DNA from: Brevundimonas vesicularis NBRC 12165
Lineage (GTDB): Bacteria; Pseudomonadota; Alphaproteobacteria; Caulobacterales; Caulobacteraceae
DNA: 64,000 nt
Assembly: GCF_001592205.1 (NCBI RefSeq)
Contig: NZ_BCWM01000009.1
Coordinates: 96,707 to 160,706 of the forward strand
Reading direction: 5' to 3'
Position numbers and translations under genes: made by a program. Within the stretch, counting starts at the first letter, position 1; each line of letters opens with the position of its first letter. The notes beneath the pieces are model-generated. The model was not told the DNA's origin. It saw nothing but the letters and a program-made list of their open reading frames with translations, and ran no database searches. Positions 34,753-43,808 of this stretch are shown here, in pieces.

Positions 34753-36474
34753 CTATGCCTCGGCCAAACTCATCTGTCCGCCGATCCATTCGACGCCGGC
34801 GTGGCGCAGGGCGTCATTGGCCGCGGTCTCGTCGCCCAGCGCCTGTTCGGCGCGGTAGAGGACGTAGTAGCTGTACGGGTCGTTCGGCCAATCCTTCAGC
34901 AGCTCGCCGATCTTGGCCTTGGCCCCGGCCGCATCGCCGGACGCCAGCATGGCGGCGGCCAGGCTTCGGCGCGTCGGGTACCAGATCATCGGCGGATCGC
35001 CGCCCTCGGGCGCCATGGCCTGGATCGCCGCCGCCCGCCCATAGGCGGCGATGGCGGCGGGATAGTCCTGATCGATCATGGCCGCGCGGCCTTTCAGCAC
35101 CTTCTGGAACAGTTCGGCGAAACCGGTCTGACGATCCGCCATCGGGCCCTTGAACGCCTTGTCCGCCAGCAGGGCGGCGATGGCTTGGGCCTCGATCCGA
35201 ACCGCCGCCGCATCGCCGCGCCGCGCCGCCGCCTCACCCCGCGCATAGCGCCAGCCTACCCGCATCAGCGGACGGCCCACGTCCGGCTCGGCCAGCGCCG
35301 CGACCTGGGCGTCCGATCCGAACCGGCCGTAAAGCGCATAGGCGTCCGCCGCCATCACCTGACGATAGACGATATAGCCGTCCTCGCCCGCCTCGGGCGG
35401 TCCCGCCAGCTGCGGATAGGTCGCCATATACCAGTCGGCCAGCTCCAGCCCCCGCTCGGCTCCGCCCGCCATCAGGGCGCCGCCCATGCCGAAATGGATG
35501 TTGTGGGCATGCAGCCGCATGCCGCGTATCCCCCCGGGCGGGCCGACCAGTTGGTCGTAGCTCTTGTCCAGCGCCACGGCGTTGACGTTGGACATCATCG
35601 CGTCCTTGTAGCGCCCGACCCGATAGAAGGTGTGCGACGGCATATGCACCAGATGGCTGGCCCCCGGCGCCAGCAGGGCCAGCCGCTCGCCATAGGCCAG
35701 CGCCCTGTGCGGATCGTCCGACCATTCGGTCAGGTGGATGTACAGGTGAATGGCGCCCGGATCGTTCGCCTTGACCGTCAGGGCGTGCTCCAGGATCGCC
35801 ATGGCGCGGGTGACGGCCGGATCGGTCGCCTTGCCGTCCTTGTCCCACCATTCGCCCTCGGGCTGGAGCATCCAGGCGTCGGCGGTGATCGAGGCGACCG
35901 ATACGTCGTCGGCATGACGCTTTGCGATCCGGTCCATGGCGCGGGCGTAACGCAGGGCGCGGGTCTTCTCCTTGCCGGAATAGCGCTGGATCAGGGCGTC
36001 GATCATCTGGCGCTGCATCGGCGTAGCGTCTCGGGCCAGACGCCGCGCGTCACGGGCGACGCGCAGGCCTGTGGCGATCGATTCGGGATCGCCGCCGCCG
36101 CCATTCAGGTTCGGCCCGATCGCCCAAGCCTCGCCCCAGGCGCACATGCCGCACGACGGGTCCAACTGCCTCGCCTTCCTGAACGCCCGCACCGATTCCG
36201 AATGCTCGAACGCCCAGCGCAGCCGCACGCCATGGTCGAACCAGGCCTGGGCCTCGGGGTTCTGCGTATCAACCGCGAAGCCCTCGTCGCCGAAGCCCGG
36301 GGCCATGACCATGTCGCGTGTCGGCTGGACATCGCCGACGGCGCCGACCCGGCCGCAGACCTGCGGATTGGTGATCAGGGCCAGGGTCGCCGCCGTCGCC
36401 GTGGCGTCGGCGACCGCCACGGGCGCAATCAGACAGGCGACCGAAACCGTCGCGACCCACAGACTCTTGCGCAT
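34753..36474 (-). CDS. Exported TPR-repeat protein
   Basis: The 573-residue protein starts MRKSLWVATVSVACLIAPVAVADA, a Sec signal peptide. It is a large helical-repeat protein: AWFDHGVRLRWAFEHSESVRAFRKARQLDPSCGMCAWGEA (a TPR-like pair), IHLYIHLTEWSDDPHRALAYGERL, HMPSHTFYRVGRY and HNIHFGMGGA. The His-rich HLYIHLTE / HMPSHTF / HNIHFG set is conserved in this bacterial family and could bind metal, but no function is established. It is convergent with the DsbA-like gene and follows the phosphodiesterase gene. Confidence 0.85.
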   Translation of the reverse strand: MRKSLWVATVSVACLIAPVAVADATATAATLALITNPQVCGRVGAVGDVQPTRDMVMAPGFGDEGFAVDTQNPEAQAWFDHGVRLRWAFEHSESVRAFRKARQLDPSCGMCAWGEAWAIGPNLNGGGGDPESIATGLRVARDARRLARDATPMQRQMIDALIQRYSGKEKTRALRYARAMDRIAKRHADDVSVASITADAWMLQPEGEWWDKDGKATDPAVTRAMAILEHALTVKANDPGAIHLYIHLTEWSDDPHRALAYGERLALLAPGASHLVHMPSHTFYRVGRYKDAMMSNVNAVALDKSYDQLVGPPGGIRGMRLHAHNIHFGMGGALMAGGAERGLELADWYMATYPQLAGPPEAGEDGYIVYRQVMAADAYALYGRFGSDAQVAALAEPDVGRPLMRVGWRYARGEAAARRGDAAAVRIEAQAIAALLADKAFKGPMADRQTGFAELFQKVLKGRAAMIDQDYPAAIAAYGRAAAIQAMAPEGGDPPMIWYPTRRSLAAAMLASGDAAGAKAKIGELLKDWPNDPYSYYVLYRAEQALGDETAANDALRHAGVEWIGGQMSLAEA

Positions 36475-36536
36475 CTTCGCCCCTCTTCCTCTGGCGACCA
36501 GTGTGCGCTCAAATCGTCGGCTCGCCAATCACCCCA

Positions 36537-37781
36537 TCAGGGCATGGTGACGGGCAAGGTGTCTTGCGCCCGCCCGTCGCCGGCCGGCGTCGCGATCCCG
36601 AGCATTCGCGCCAGGAAGGGCTGCACATCGACGCTGTCCAGATCGGTCAGCCGACGCCCGGCGACCACACCCGGCCCGTGGGCGATGAAGATCGCCGCCA
36701 TCTCCGGCGCCTGATTGTCATAACCGTGGGCGCCGCCCACCCGTGTCACGGGCCGATCCCGCGTCGCCGTCAACCAGCCAGTCTCGACCAGACAGACGAT
36801 CTGCGCCACGCGTGGGTTGGATCCATAGACCAGCCGCGCCGGCACATCGGCCTTGTTCCAGCATTCCATATGCGGATGGCGTCCGACCAGCTTCTGCTGC
36901 ACCTCGGCCTCGCGGCCCGGCGCCGGATCGGCGGTCAGGACCGCTCCGCCATAGCCGATCTTCAGCGCAGCCGGATCGATGATGTCGTCGATCCACACGA
37001 CCCGATCCGGCGAGGTCGCGGCCATGCCGTGATCCGACACCACGACCAGCATCGTGCGATCATAAAGCCCCCTCGCCTTCAGCCCCTCGATCAACCGTGC
37101 CATCGAGGCGTCCACCGATGCGGCGGCGGCGCGCGTCTCGGCTGAATCGGGGCCGTTGCGATGACCGGCGGTGTCGACGATGTCGAAATAGAGCGTCTCC
37201 AGCTTCGGTCGCTGATCCAACGGCAGGTCCAGCCACGACAGCAGACGATCCACGCGCGCATCGCCCGGCATTCCCTGGTCGAACGGCGCCCACTGGCTGG
37301 GCCTTACGCCGTGGATTTCGACCTCCGATCCCGGCCAGAACATGGTGCCGGTGCGCACGCCGGCCTTTTCGGCCGTGACCCAGATAGGCTCGCCCTGATC
37401 CCAGAAGCCGCTTTCCTTGCTGGCCATGGTGAAGGCGCCCAATTGCGCGTCGGTGAACCGGTTGCCGACCACCCCGTGATGGTCCGGGTGCAGTCCCGTC
37501 ACCAGCGTATAGTGGTTGGGGAAGGTCATGCTGGGGAACGACGGCCGCATCGACCCGAACGCGCCGCCGGCGACCAGTCCATCCAGCACCGGCGTCTGCC
37601 CCTTGCCCAGATAGTCCGGCGAGAAGCCGTCGATCGACACCAGGATGACCAGATCGGGACGGGTCGTCTGCGCGGCCTGCTCGACAATCGGAGATGTAAG
37701 GGCGGACTGCGGGGCCCCGGCGCAGGACGCGACGGCGAAGGCGGCGGCCACGGCCAGGCTGGCGGCGACGAAACGAGACAT
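36537..37781 (-). CDS. ENPP-like nucleotide pyrophosphatase/phosphodiesterase lipoprotein
   Basis: A 414-residue alkaline-phosphatase-superfamily enzyme. A lipoprotein signal ends in VASC near residue 20. The first metal Asp is in SIDGFSPDYL, the nucleophile Thr in FPSMTFPNHYTLVTG, and the later metal ligands in FDIVDTAGHRNGP, VSDHGM and HGYDN. This order is that of the ENPP family, which splits phosphodiester or pyrophosphate bonds. GGAG seven bases upstream of 37781 sets the start; the open frame beyond it runs through the ABC gene. It is divergent from the ABC system. The natural substrate is unknown. Confidence 0.92.
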   Translation of the reverse strand: MSRFVAASLAVAAAFAVASCAGAPQSALTSPIVEQAAQTTRPDLVILVSIDGFSPDYLGKGQTPVLDGLVAGGAFGSMRPSFPSMTFPNHYTLVTGLHPDHHGVVGNRFTDAQLGAFTMASKESGFWDQGEPIWVTAEKAGVRTGTMFWPGSEVEIHGVRPSQWAPFDQGMPGDARVDRLLSWLDLPLDQRPKLETLYFDIVDTAGHRNGPDSAETRAAAASVDASMARLIEGLKARGLYDRTMLVVVSDHGMAATSPDRVVWIDDIIDPAALKIGYGGAVLTADPAPGREAEVQQKLVGRHPHMECWNKADVPARLVYGSNPRVAQIVCLVETGWLTATRDRPVTRVGGAHGYDNQAPEMAAIFIAHGPGVVAGRRLTDLDSVDVQPFLARMLGIATPAGDGRAQDTLPVTMP

Positions 37782-37880
37782 GAACTTACTCCAAGGCGAC
37801 ACTGAACCATTGCCTAAACTTAATGGACGACAGCCACGCGACGGCTTGTGCGACCGGCGTTCACTCGCCAAGCTTGGCGT

Positions 37881-38792
37881 ATGGAAACCGTCATCGACAT
37901 TCGCGGCCTGACCAAGACCTACGGGACGGTAAAGGCCTTGGACGGCCTGACCTTGTCGATCCCGCGCGGCGGGGTCTACGGCATTCTGGGTCCCAATGGT
38001 GCGGGCAAATCGACGCTGTTTCGCACCCTGTTGGGTCTGATTCGTCCGACCGAGGGCGTGGCCACGGTGATGGGCGGTCGGATCGGCGATCCGGCCTCGA
38101 TGCGGCGCATGGGCTCGATGATCGAGACGCCGCGCTTTCCGCCGTTCATGACCGCCCGCCAGGTGCTGGAATGGCTGGCCCGCGCCCATGGCGGCGTGTC
38201 CTCGGCCGAGATCGCTGACTGGCTGCAACGCGTCGGACTGACCGAGGCCGCCAATCGGCGCGTGAAGGGCTTTTCGGTCGGTATGCTGCAACGCCTGGGC
38301 GTCGCCGCCGCCCTGATGACCAAGCCGGATCTGGTCATTCTGGATGAACCGACAAGCGGCATGGATCCGCCCGGCATCCAGGAGATGCGCGCCCTGATCC
38401 GCAGCCTGGCCGACCATGACGGCGTCACCGTCATCCTGGCCAGCCACCAGCTGCAGGAGGTCCAGCGCGTCTGCGACCGCGTCGCCATCTTCAACAAGGG
38501 CAAGGTGATCACCGAGGGCCGCGTCTCCGACCTGACCGCCTCGGGCGAGCGTCTGCGCCTGTCGGTTACGCCGTTGGCGAAGGCCATGTCCGTGCTGGGC
38601 GAGCGCGCGACGCTGGAGGGCGATGCACTTGTGGCCGCCGTGCCGCGTAGCGAAGCCGCCGCCGCCATCAAGGCTCTGGTCGAGGGCGGAATCGATATCG
38701 AAGAAGCCCGCTGGATCGGCGCGGACCTGGAAGACGTCTTCATGAGCGAAACCGGCTGGACCGGCGTGCAGGAGCAAAACCGTGCTGGCTGA
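37881..38792 (+). CDS. ABC transporter ATP-binding protein
   Basis: A 303-residue ATPase with Walker A GPNGAGKST, signature variant FSVGMLQRLGVAAALM, Walker B LVILDEPTSGMDP and H-loop ASHQ. The C-terminal 80 residues form an extension (LRLSVTPLAKAMSVL...). The pattern fits the DrrA/CcmA exporter-type group that pairs with integral ABC-2 permeases. The start METVIDIRGLTKTYG at 37881 is preferred over an upstream GTG. The last codons overlap the permease start by 11 bp, so the pair is translationally coupled. Confidence 0.94.
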   Translation: METVIDIRGLTKTYGTVKALDGLTLSIPRGGVYGILGPNGAGKSTLFRTLLGLIRPTEGVATVMGGRIGDPASMRRMGSMIETPRFPPFMTARQVLEWLARAHGGVSSAEIADWLQRVGLTEAANRRVKGFSVGMLQRLGVAAALMTKPDLVILDEPTSGMDPPGIQEMRALIRSLADHDGVTVILASHQLQEVQRVCDRVAIFNKGKVITEGRVSDLTASGERLRLSVTPLAKAMSVLGERATLEGDALVAAVPRSEAAAAIKALVEGGIDIEEARWIGADLEDVFMSETGWTGVQEQNRAG

Positions 38793-39639
38793 CGCGATCC
38801 GTTCCGAAACCTACCGCCTGTCCAAGAACCGCACCGCCCTGTTCTGGAGCGTGCTGTTCATCCCGATCATGGGCGTAATCCTCGCCACCCTGGGCTTCGT
38901 CGTAGCCAAGGCCAATGAGGCCAAGCTGGCGGGCAAGCTGCCGCCGGACATGATGAAGGGCGGCCCGCTCGATCTGGGAATGGCCCTGGTCAAGAGCGCG
39001 GGCGACTTCGCCAATCCCGCGATCCTGATGTTCGTCCTGATCGGTGCGGCGACCATCTACGCCGGCGACTATCGCTGGGAAACCTGGCGGCTGATCAGCG
39101 CGCGCAACACCCGGCCGAACCTGCTGACCGGCAAGGTCGCGGTGGTGGGTCTGGTGATCGTGCTGGCGACCATTGCCGCCCTGATCTCCGACGTGATCGC
39201 CAGTGTGATCCAGGCGGCGGTGTTCGGCCGCCCCCTCACCTTCTCGATGACCGGCGCAGCCGCGACGGACTTCGGCCTGCTGACCCTGACCTCCTGGGCG
39301 CGCATCCTGCAGTTCACCATGCTCGGCCTTCTGGCCGCCGTGGTGACCCGCTCATTGCTTGCGGCCCTGTTCGCACCGCTGGTGATCGGCGTGGCCCAGT
39401 TCTTCCTGCCGCAACTGCTGCTGCCGATGGGCGTGAGGCCGGACGGCTGGCTTCTGCCCCTGCTGTCGCCCGGCATGGCCACCGACCTGCTGAAGGCCGC
39501 CATCGAGAGCGGCGCATCGGCGGCGCAACTGCCAGACCATGCCGGACTCAAGGGCGTTCTCAGCCTGGCCCTCTGGATTGGCGTCCCCTTCGCCGCCTCC
39601 ATCGTCTGGTTCAACCGCCAGGATTTGTCCAAGGAATAG
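38782..39639 (+). CDS. ABC-2 type transporter permease
   Basis: A 285-residue membrane protein starting at GTG, with AGGAG eight bases upstream inside the ATPase gene. About six hydrophobic helices: one at 22-42 (LFWSVLFIPIMGVILATLGFV), then near 73-90, 110-135, 160-180, 190-215 and 255-275, a layout typical of ABC-2 permeases. It forms an exporter with the preceding ATPase. The substrate is not evident. The 3' end overlaps the convergent LysR gene by 29 bp. Confidence 0.88.
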   Translation: MLADAIRSETYRLSKNRTALFWSVLFIPIMGVILATLGFVVAKANEAKLAGKLPPDMMKGGPLDLGMALVKSAGDFANPAILMFVLIGAATIYAGDYRWETWRLISARNTRPNLLTGKVAVVGLVIVLATIAALISDVIASVIQAAVFGRPLTFSMTGAAATDFGLLTLTSWARILQFTMLGLLAAVVTRSLLAALFAPLVIGVAQFFLPQLLLPMGVRPDGWLLPLLSPGMATDLLKAAIESGASAAQLPDHAGLKGVLSLALWIGVPFAASIVWFNRQDLSKE

Positions 39640-40528
39640 GCGGCGAAGGACTGCGCGCGCCTTCCGCAACTAGCCAGTCGCGGAAGGCGTCCACCGCCGC
39701 ATCCTTGCGGCCTTCCGGCCGCAGAAAGACGAACCGGGACGGCCGCTCGACAAAGCCGAACGGCGCGGCCAACCGACCGGCCATCACGTCTGGCGCCACG
39801 AAGGCCCAGGGCGCAATCCCCACGCCCAATCCAGCGATCGCCGCCTCCACCAGCGAATGATTGTGCGCGAATTCTCGCTCCATCGTCGCAGGCGGCAGGG
39901 TCACGCCGGCCAGTTCAGCCCAGACCGACCACGCCCGCCGAAAGGTCGCCGAATGCAGCCGCGGCGCGCTGGCTAAGGCTTCTATCGTTGGCAGCTGAGC
40001 CACCATGGATGGCGATCCGACCGGTCCCTGATGTTGAGCCAAGAAGGGCGTCGCTTCGGTTCGCACATGGACCTGGTCAGGCTCCACGATGCGGATGGCG
40101 CCGTCGAAGCGGTCGCGCCGATAATCGACAGGCGCATAGGATTCCGAAACCCTAACGCGCACGTCAGGATGCACCTCCAGAAAGGACGGCAAGCGCGGGA
40201 TCAGCCATTTCAAGGCGAAGGTGCCCAGACAGGAAATCTCGATCTCCCGCGCCACGCCCTGCCGCGCGGCCTCTACCGCATCCTTGATCGCACTAAACGC
40301 TGGCGTCAGGCCCTCGGCCAGCTTTGCGCCAGTCTCGGTCAGCGTCAGCGCGTGGCGTGGCCCGGTCACCAGAGCCACGCCCAGTGAGGCCTGCAGGGCC
40401 GCGATCTGACGGCTCACCGCGCCGTGGGTGACACACAATTCGGTCGCTGCACGGGTCATGCTGCCGTGCCGCGCGAACACCTCGAAGGTTCGCAGCGCAT
40501 TCAGCGGCGGCGGCGCGCGACCTGACAT
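39611..40528 (-). CDS. LysR-family transcriptional regulator (GcvA-like)
   Basis: A 305-residue LysR protein. The N-terminal winged helix (LNALRTFEVFARHGSMTRAATELCVTHGAVSRQIAALQ) is of the GcvA/AmpR subgroup, followed by the inducer-binding domain with ISCLGTFALKWLIPRL and GVGIAPWAF. AGGAGAGG lies four to five bases upstream of the ATG at 40528. No divergent target gene is adjacent; the upstream DNA holds only a possible small peptide gene. The 3' end runs 29 bp into the ABC permease. Confidence 0.93.
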   Translation of the reverse strand: MSGRAPPPLNALRTFEVFARHGSMTRAATELCVTHGAVSRQIAALQASLGVALVTGPRHALTLTETGAKLAEGLTPAFSAIKDAVEAARQGVAREIEISCLGTFALKWLIPRLPSFLEVHPDVRVRVSESYAPVDYRRDRFDGAIRIVEPDQVHVRTEATPFLAQHQGPVGSPSMVAQLPTIEALASAPRLHSATFRRAWSVWAELAGVTLPPATMEREFAHNHSLVEAAIAGLGVGIAPWAFVAPDVMAGRLAAPFGFVERPSRFVFLRPEGRKDAAVDAFRDWLVAEGARSPSPPIPWTNPGG

Positions 40529-40601
40529 GTGACCTCTCCTCACAGACCGTCACCCGCTTAATCGATTTCGCCGTCGTCGCCTATCGGCTTCAAGCTTGAC
40601 G

Positions 40602-40721
40602 ATGCCGCTTCCGAACCCACCGCCCAAACCACCCCGCCGCTCGCTTCAGGATCAGATCGCCTACGGCCTGTGCATTCTCCTCATATGGAGCATGGCGATC
40701 GCCGCGCTCTGGGACGGCTAA
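40602..40721 (+). CDS. Possible 39-residue single-pass membrane peptide
   Basis: The frame encodes MPLPNPPPKPPRRSLQDQ followed by one hydrophobic helix (IAYGLCILLIWSMAIAAL) and WDG. A proline- and arginine-rich cytoplasmic start plus one membrane span looks protein-like, and codon use is GC-rich. There is no strong Shine-Dalgarno. Its TAA overlaps the stop of the convergent GNAT gene in CTAA. It is too short for most gene finders; translation is not proven. Confidence 0.45.
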   Translation: MPLPNPPPKPPRRSLQDQIAYGLCILLIWSMAIAALWDG

Positions 40722-41176
40722 AGGCGTTTCTCCATGAAGACGTCCGCGCGCGCATAGGGCGTGGGCCGTGGCGGCAGATGCAGGAAGCCGGCGCTTTCAT
40801 ACAGAGCGATCGCGGGCTTGAGGGCGCTATTGGTTTCGAGATAGAGCCGGGCGGTGCCCATTTCCCGCGCCGCCGCTTCGCAGGCCTCGAGCAGGCGTCG
40901 CGCCAGCCCCAGGCCGCGCGCAGCAGGCGTGACGGTCATCTTGCAGACCTCCACCGCGTCGTCGGACGGGACCATGGCGCAACAGCCCACGGCCTCCCCA
41001 TCCCTCTCCACGATGAAGACGCGCCCGCCCTTGTCTAGGAATACGCCCTGCGGATCGTCGATCGCCAGCCGATCCTTGGCCTCGATGGCGAACTCGCCCT
41101 CGACTAGCCAGGCGGTGTTCAATTGCGCCCAGGCGGAGGCGTGATCGGGACGGAAATCGACGATGGCGACGGTCAT
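40718..41176 (-). CDS. GNAT family N-acetyltransferase
   Basis: A 152-residue GNAT with the acetyl-CoA loop VTPAARGLGLARRLLEACEAAA (motif A) and the motif-B region LYLETNSALKPAIALYESAGF. It resembles small-molecule or amino-acid acetyltransferases of the family. The substrate is unknown. It is convergent with the small membrane peptide frame and lies beyond the rplQ terminator. Confidence 0.92.
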   Translation of the reverse strand: MTVAIVDFRPDHASAWAQLNTAWLVEGEFAIEAKDRLAIDDPQGVFLDKGGRVFIVERDGEAVGCCAMVPSDDAVEVCKMTVTPAARGLGLARRLLEACEAAAREMGTARLYLETNSALKPAIALYESAGFLHLPPRPTPYARADVFMEKRL

Positions 41177-41201
41177 TCACCCCTCATGTCCAGTTTCCAC
41201 G

Positions 41202-41239
41202 CAAAGCAAAAGGGCGGTCGGATCGCTCCGACCGCCCTT
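41202..41239 (-). terminator. Terminator of the ribosomal alpha segment
   Basis: On the minus strand a 13-bp perfect stem (AAGGGCGGTCGGA, loop GCGA) is followed by TTTTGCTTT. It lies 27 bp downstream of the rplQ stop and ends the ribosomal cluster. Confidence 0.9.
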
Positions 41240-41265
41240 CCGGCGTTTGGTCAAACGACCAAATC

Positions 41266-41685
41266 TTAGTCTTCGTCGTTGCCTTCGAAGGCCAGAACCG
41301 GACCGGAGTCCTTGCCCTTGGCTTCGACGTCGCGGTCGACGAACTCGATGACGGCCATCGGGGCGTTGTCGCCGTGGCGGAAGCCGGCCTTCATGATGCG
41401 GATATAGCCGCCGTTACGCTCGCTGTAGCGCGGGCCAAGCGTCTCGAACAACTTGCCGACTTGCGGCACGTCGCGAACCTGGCTGATGGCCTGACGACGC
41501 GCGTGCAGGTCGCCCTTCTTGGCGAGGGTGACCAGCTTCTCGACGAAGGGACGCAGTTCCTTCGCCTTGGGCAGGGTCGTGGTGATCTGCTCGTGCTTGA
41601 TCAGCGAGGCGGCCATGTTGGCGAACATGGCGGTGCGGTGGCTGCTCGTGCGACCGAGTTTACGATGGGCGGCGCCGTGGCGCAT
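41266..41685 (-). CDS. rplQ: 50S ribosomal protein L17
   Basis: The start [17 protein letters not shown] and [19 protein letters not shown] are diagnostic for L17, which sits at the peptide exit tunnel. At 139 residues it carries a short acidic tail (FEGNDED). It is the last gene of the cluster, after rpoA; a UUCG-capped hairpin (41759-41772) lies in the gap before it. Confidence 0.98.
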   Translation of the reverse strand: MRHGAAHRKLGRTSSHRTAMFANMAASLIKHEQITTTLPKAKELRPFVEKLVTLAKKGDLHARRQAISQVRDVPQVGKLFETLGPRYSERNGGYIRIMKAGFRHGDNAPMAVIEFVDRDVEAKGKDSGPVLAFEGNDED

Positions 41686-41789
41686 CTGGGTCTCTCCTAC
41701 TCCGGAACCGGTATCCTCAAGCGGACCTGGAACCGTAATCTTCTAACCGCCCCGACATTCTCCCGAAGGAGACGGGCGGAGGGTTGAAC

Positions 41790-42809
41790 TTAGATCTGGT
41801 CGTCGAACTTCTTGGCCAGATCTTCGATGTTTTCGGGCGGCCAGTTCGGCACGTCCATGCCGAGGCTGAGGCCCATCGTCGTGAGAACTTCCTTGATCTC
41901 GTTCAACGACTTGCGGCCGAAGTTCGGGGTGCGAAGCATTTCGCCCTCGGTCTTCTGGATCAGGTCGCCGATGTAGACGATGTTGTCATTCTTCAAGCAG
42001 TTGGCCGAACGAACCGACAGTTCCAGCTCGTCCACCTTCTTCAGCAGCGCCGGGTTGAAGGGCAGGTCCGGCTTGCCGTCCGACTGCTCGACAGCCTTCT
42101 TGGGCTCTTCGAAGGTGATGAAGATCTGGAGCTGATCCTGCAGGATGCGCGCGGCGTAGGCCACGGCGTCAACCGGCGTGACCGCACCGTTGGTTTCGAC
42201 TTCCAGCAGCAGCTTGTCGTAGTCCAGCGACTGACCCTGACGGGTCGGCTCGACGCGGTAAGCCACCTTCTTGACCGGCGAATACAGGGCGTCGACGGCG
42301 ATCAGGCCGATCGGCGCATCTTCCGGACGGTTCAACTCGGCGGCGACATAGCCCTTGCCGTTCTGGACGGTCAGTTCCATGCGCACCGATGCACCGTCGT
42401 CCAGCGTGCAGATGACGTGGTCGGAGTTCAGAACCTCGATGTCCGCCGGCACGTCGATCTGGCCGGCCGTCACCGGACCGGGGCCCGTGGCGCGCAGGGT
42501 CATGCGCTTGGGGCCTTCGGCATGCATACGCAGCGCCAGTTGCTTGATGTTCAGGACGATGTCGACCACGTCTTCGCGCACGCCTTCCAGCGACGAGAAT
42601 TCATGAACGACGCCGTCGATCTGGATGGCCGTGACGGCTGCGCCTTGCAGCGAGGACAGCAGAACGCGACGGAGCGCGTTGCCGAGCGTCACGCCGAAGC
42701 CACGCTCGAGGGGTTCGGCCACCAGGCGCGCCTTGCGCTGGGCGTCGGAACCGATCTCGATCTGCGGCTTCTCGGGACGGATCAGCTCTTGCCAGTTTCT
42801 TTCGATCAT
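41790..42809 (-). CDS. rpoA: DNA-directed RNA polymerase subunit alpha
   Basis: A 339-residue alpha subunit. The N-terminal domain (1-235) assembles the polymerase, with the family start [15 protein letters not shown] and [18 protein letters not shown]. The C-terminal domain (about 255-325) shows [27 protein letters not shown] and the DNA- and activator-contacting [16 protein letters not shown]. It lies between rpsK and rplQ as in most proteobacteria, though rpsD is absent here. Confidence 0.99.
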   Translation of the reverse strand: MIERNWQELIRPEKPQIEIGSDAQRKARLVAEPLERGFGVTLGNALRRVLLSSLQGAAVTAIQIDGVVHEFSSLEGVREDVVDIVLNIKQLALRMHAEGPKRMTLRATGPGPVTAGQIDVPADIEVLNSDHVICTLDDGASVRMELTVQNGKGYVAAELNRPEDAPIGLIAVDALYSPVKKVAYRVEPTRQGQSLDYDKLLLEVETNGAVTPVDAVAYAARILQDQLQIFITFEEPKKAVEQSDGKPDLPFNPALLKKVDELELSVRSANCLKNDNIVYIGDLIQKTEGEMLRTPNFGRKSLNEIKEVLTTMGLSLGMDVPNWPPENIEDLAKKFDDQI

Positions 42810-42902
42810 TTTGTCCCTCGAACGGGTTTCGCCTGCTCCGGCCTTGTCGACGAGGCCATGATGGAGCGGACGGAGATTGGGGGTGCCTTAGAACGCTATC
42901 GC

Positions 42903-43292
42903 TTAGACGCGACGACGCTTGGGCGGACGGCAACCATTGTGCGGCATCGGCGTGACGTCGCGGATCGTCGTGATCGTCAGACCGACCGACTGCAGCGCGC
43001 GCAGGGCCGATTCACGGCCGGAGCCCGGACCCGAAACGTTCACTTCCAGCGTCTTCACGCCGTGTTCCTGGGCCTTCTTGCCTGCGTCTTCCGCAGCCAT
43101 CTGAGCGGCGTAAGGGGTCGATTTACGCGAACCCTTGAAGCCCATGTGACCCGCCGAAGACCATGAGATCGCGTTGCCCTGGGCATCGGTGATCGTGATC
43201 ATGGTGTTGTTGAACGAAGCATTCACGTGGGCGACGCCCGAGGTGATGTTCTTGCGCTCGCGCTTCTTTACGCGACCCGGTTCCTTGGCCAT
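42903..43292 (-). CDS. rpsK: 30S ribosomal protein S11
   Basis: A 129-residue S11, with [39 protein letters not shown] and the C-terminal [18 protein letters not shown] ending. It lies nine bases after rpsM on the same strand. Confidence 0.99.
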   Translation of the reverse strand: MAKEPGRVKKRERKNITSGVAHVNASFNNTMITITDAQGNAISWSSAGHMGFKGSRKSTPYAAQMAAEDAGKKAQEHGVKTLEVNVSGPGSGRESALRALQSVGLTITTIRDVTPMPHNGCRPPKRRRV

Positions 43293-43301
43293 GTGTCTGT
43301 C

Positions 43302-43670
43302 TTACTTCTTCTTGCCGGCGATCGGCTTGGCGGGACCCTTGCGGGTGCGGGCGTTCGTGTGGGTGCGCTGGCCGCGGACCGGCAGCCCCTTACGGTGACG
43401 CAGGCCGCGATAGCAGGCCAGATCCATCAGACGCTTGATGTTCATCGACGTCTCGCGGCGCAGGTCGCCCTCGACGGTGTGATCCTTGTCGATCGTTTCA
43501 CGGATCGACAGGACTTCGGCGTCCGTCAACTGGTTCACCCGGCGAGCGGGCTCGATGCCCACCTTCTCGGTGATGTCCTTGGCGGCGGCGGGGCCGATGC
43601 CATGGATATACTGAAGCGCGATCTCTACGCGCTTGTTGGTCGGGATGTTGACGCCAGCAATACGGGCCAC
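43302..43670 (-). CDS. rpsM: 30S ribosomal protein S13
   Basis: A 122-residue S13 starting at GTG ([14 protein letters not shown]) with GGAG six bases upstream; an ATG twelve codons earlier would add unconserved residues. The helix-hairpin segment [16 protein letters not shown] and the basic [12 protein letters not shown] tail are typical. It begins a segment with its own promoter at 43757-43784 and a leader hairpin at 43704-43733. Confidence 0.98.
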   Translation of the reverse strand: MARIAGVNIPTNKRVEIALQYIHGIGPAAAKDITEKVGIEPARRVNQLTDAEVLSIRETIDKDHTVEGDLRRETSMNIKRLMDLACYRGLRHRKGLPVRGQRTHTNARTRKGPAKPIAGKKK

Positions 43671-43703
43671 GAAATTCTCCAGATACGCGTTAGTCAGACG
43701 CAA

Positions 43704-43733
43704 CAAACGCTCCGGTTAACAAACCAGGAGCGT
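43704..43733 (-). terminator. Leader hairpin with T-rich tail before rpsM
   Basis: On the minus strand ACGCTCC-T-GGTT, loop TGTT and AACCGGAGCGT form an 11-bp stem with one bulge, followed by TTTGTTG. It lies between the TonB-like gene and rpsM, and downstream of the candidate promoter. It could terminate readthrough, or attenuate transcripts from that promoter. Confidence 0.5.
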
Positions 43734-43756
43734 GGCGCCCTTCGCGGGAAGGCGCC

Positions 43757-43784
43757 CTTATACAGATGATTCACCGGGCGTCAA
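43757..43784 (-). promoter_or_regulatory. Candidate sigma-70-type promoter for rpsM-rplQ
   Basis: On the minus strand TTGACG (43784-43779) and TATAAG (43762-43757) are separated by 16 bp, close to the general and the Caulobacter housekeeping consensus. It is placed in the 138-bp gap upstream of rpsM. A start site near 43750 would give an 80-nt leader containing the 43704-43733 hairpin. Confidence 0.6.
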
Positions 43785-43808
43785 CATCCGCTCCCGCGCG
43801 GAGCCGCT

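Noticed and set aside
34801..36714. A 637-codon plus-strand open frame opposite the TPR protein
   Set aside because: Composition is shadow-like, and the minus-strand protein has a signal peptide and clear repeats.
37782..38777. Upstream extension of the phosphodiesterase frame
   Set aside because: It reads opposite the ABC ATPase, and a good ribosome-binding site plus a lipoprotein signal fix the start at 37781.
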